Positions 4,762-5,618 of a stretch of 5,618 nt of DNA are shown piece by piece (the first letter of the stretch is position 1; the number at the start of each line of letters is the position of its first letter). A program made the translations under genes and the position numbers. The stretch spans positions 1 to 5,618 of the forward strand of contig CATPBY010000314.1 in the NCBI GenBank assembly GCA_955652845.1. The letters run 5' to 3'. The notes below the pieces were generated by a model. The model was not told the DNA's origin. It worked only from the letters and a program-made list of their open reading frames with translations, and searched no databases. The DNA comes from an uncultured Terriglobales bacterium. Its GTDB lineage: Bacteria; Acidobacteriota; Terriglobia; Terriglobales; Acidobacteriaceae.

Positions 4762-5211
4762 CTACTGCTGTATTTTGGTGCCCTGGGTTGCGACCGCCTG
4801 CCATTTCCTATTCCTCTTGACCGAGGTGTCGCTGAAGCGATACTGGCCGCTTATGTCCTGCTCTTTATACGTACCTTTCAAACTGTCGGTTCCGGTAGCC
4901 ACCGCAGTGTTGCCATACACGCGAACTTTCACATCACTCACTTCCAGGGCCTGAAACTTCAGGTCGCCCGAACTCAAATCTTTCTTGTCCTGCGTTTTGT
5001 CGGTCACGCGGCCGCCAGGGTCGGTAGATACAATGTCATCAGCTTCATATTTATCTACAGCGGCTCCGCCCTCCGTCATGATCGCGTGGGCCCAGTCCTG
5101 CTCAAGTTTCTTGATCTGGTCTTCGACGCTGTCCGTTGCAGAAGCGGCGTTACCGGCGGAAAGCGCTATTGAAAGCACACAGAGGAATACAGTAGCAGCC
5201 AGGTTCTTCAT
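4762..5211 (-). CDS. Secreted DUF4440 / NTF2-like (SnoaL-fold) protein
   Basis: This 149-residue protein starts at ATG 5211 with a near-perfect ribosome binding site, AAGGAGG, 5 bases before the start. Residues 1-25 form a Sec signal peptide (MKNLAATVFLCVLSIALSAG, then NAASA, cleavage likely after Ala25). The mature 124 residues follow the DUF4440 pattern: IKKLEQDWAHAIM, then YEADDIVSTDPGGRVTDKTQD, then VKVRVYGNTAVATGTDSLKG and YRFSDTSVKRNRKWQAVATQ. This is the cone-shaped NTF2-like fold. It is probably periplasmic. Most members have no known activity, and the fold serves both enzymes and ligand binders, so no function is assigned. It is divergent from ispD, with its own promoter between them. 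Confidence 0.88.
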   Translation of the reverse strand: MKNLAATVFLCVLSIALSAGNAASATDSVEDQIKKLEQDWAHAIMTEGGAAVDKYEADDIVSTDPGGRVTDKTQDKKDLSSGDLKFQALEVSDVKVRVYGNTAVATGTDSLKGTYKEQDISGQYRFSDTSVKRNRKWQAVATQGTKIQQ

Positions 5212-5233
5212 GAGCTCCTCCTTGGAGTCAGGG

Positions 5234-5263
5234 ATTGTACCCAGAGGCGCTTGAGATTAGCAA
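5234..5263 (-). promoter_or_regulatory. Sigma-70-like promoter for the DUF4440 gene
   Basis: On the minus strand TTGCTA (5263-5258) and TACAAT (5239-5234) are separated by 18 bases. Transcription would start near 5227, leaving a short leader that contains the AAGGAGG ribosome binding site. Confidence 0.55.
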
Positions 5264-5308
5264 ACGCTTCTTTGAATTTCAGGTGGATTGCGGGATACCT
5301 GGTTCAGA

Positions 5309-5337
5309 TTGAACTCCCTCTTTCCGACCCTTATACT
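5309..5337 (+). promoter_or_regulatory. Sigma-70-like promoter for ispD
   Basis: TTGAAC (5309-5314) and TATACT (5332-5337) are separated by exactly 17 bases. The expected start is at about 5344, only some 5 bases before ATG 5349. No Shine-Dalgarno sequence precedes the ATG, so the mRNA is probably leaderless or nearly so. Confidence 0.65.
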
Positions 5338-5348
5338 TACAGCCCCTT

Positions 5349-5618
5349 ATGAAGGTGCTGGTGATAATTCCGGCGGCGGGTCTGGGAACGCGGATGGCGC
5401 CAGGATTTGGCTCAAGAAGCTCGAAAATAACGCCATCCAAGCAATTCACCGATCTGGGTGGAGCGCCGATTCTGATCCATACCATGCGCAAATTCGCCAG
5501 CAGCATTGCGGTTTCCGCAATTTACGTGGCCTTGCGGCAGAACGAAATCCCGGTTTTCCGCGCGCGCCTGGAGAAAGAAGCGAAAGACATACTGGCAAAG
5601 GATGTAACTCTGTTAGAA
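5349..5618 (+). CDS. ispD: IspD, 2-C-methyl-D-erythritol 4-phosphate cytidylyltransferase, N-terminal part (3' end outside window)
   Basis: The frame is open from ATG 5349 to the window end (90 codons). It begins MKVLVIIPAAGLGTRM, the CTP-binding PAAGxGxRM motif of the nucleotidyltransferase fold. Lys31-Gln32 (PSKQF) correspond to the PKQ motif whose Lys contacts the nucleotide, followed by LGGAPILIHTMRKF. IspD makes CDP-methylerythritol from MEP and CTP in the non-mevalonate isoprenoid pathway. The loop between Arg-Met (15-16) and Lys31 is longer than in E. coli IspD (about 14 residues against about 6) and rich in Gly, Ser and Arg. The second substrate-binding half lies beyond the window, so a related sugar-nucleotide transferase is not fully excluded, though PxKQ and IxHT favour IspD. 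Confidence 0.85.
   Translation, partial: MKVLVIIPAAGLGTRMAPGFGSRSSKITPSKQFTDLGGAPILIHTMRKFASSIAVSAIYVALRQNEIPVFRARLEKEAKDILAKDVTLLE

Noticed and set aside
4744..5172. 142-codon plus-strand open frame
   Set aside because: Antisense to the DUF4440 gene, which has a signal peptide, a strong ribosome binding site and family motifs.

Overview
The window looks like chromosomal DNA from an Acidobacteriota-type bacterium (inference). The signs are a large TonB-dependent receptor, an IspD with extra residues between its N-terminal motif and its Lys-Gln motif, a DUF4440 secreted protein, a palindromic repeat containing GAGGAATCT, and a peroxiredoxin that appears to use selenocysteine. No ribosomal RNA or other firm taxonomic marker is present. 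Genes are dense and lie on both strands. No phage, insertion sequence, tRNA or CRISPR array is visible.

Layout: 1-723 (+) is the C-terminal end of a TonB-dependent outer-membrane receptor. 903-1124 (+) is a 73-residue, three-helix membrane protein laid out like part of a PnuC transporter. 1697-1212 (-) is an AhpE-type peroxiredoxin whose catalytic cysteine codon is an in-frame TGA. It reads through as one 161-residue protein if the TGA encodes selenocysteine, and a plausible recoding hairpin follows the TGA. 1812-2162 (+) is a STAS-domain anti-sigma-factor antagonist. Its last 71 bases overlap the end of a convergent OxyR gene (3045-2092, -), which keeps both redox-sensing cysteines at residues 199 and 208. 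The 109-base gap between oxyR and the divergent DPSL/ferritin-like gene (3155-3772, +) holds a good match to the four-part OxyR operator, overlapping a sigma-70-like promoter. A palindromic repeat and a plant-type [2Fe-2S] ferredoxin (3909-4253, +) follow. A two-way terminator separates the ferredoxin from a convergent CspA-family cold-shock gene (4531-4331, -). Next come a secreted DUF4440/NTF2-like protein (5211-4762, -) and, divergently, the first 90 codons of ispD (5349 onward, +) behind a clear promoter.

The middle of the window (about 1200-4250) reads as an oxidative-stress and iron locus: a peroxide sensor (OxyR), a probable selenium-dependent peroxidase, a DPSL iron-storage and peroxide-detoxifying protein placed to be an OxyR target, and a ferredoxin that could exchange electrons with such proteins. 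The strongest finding is the selenocysteine peroxiredoxin. Standard gene calling would miss it by splitting it in two or replacing it with an antisense open frame.
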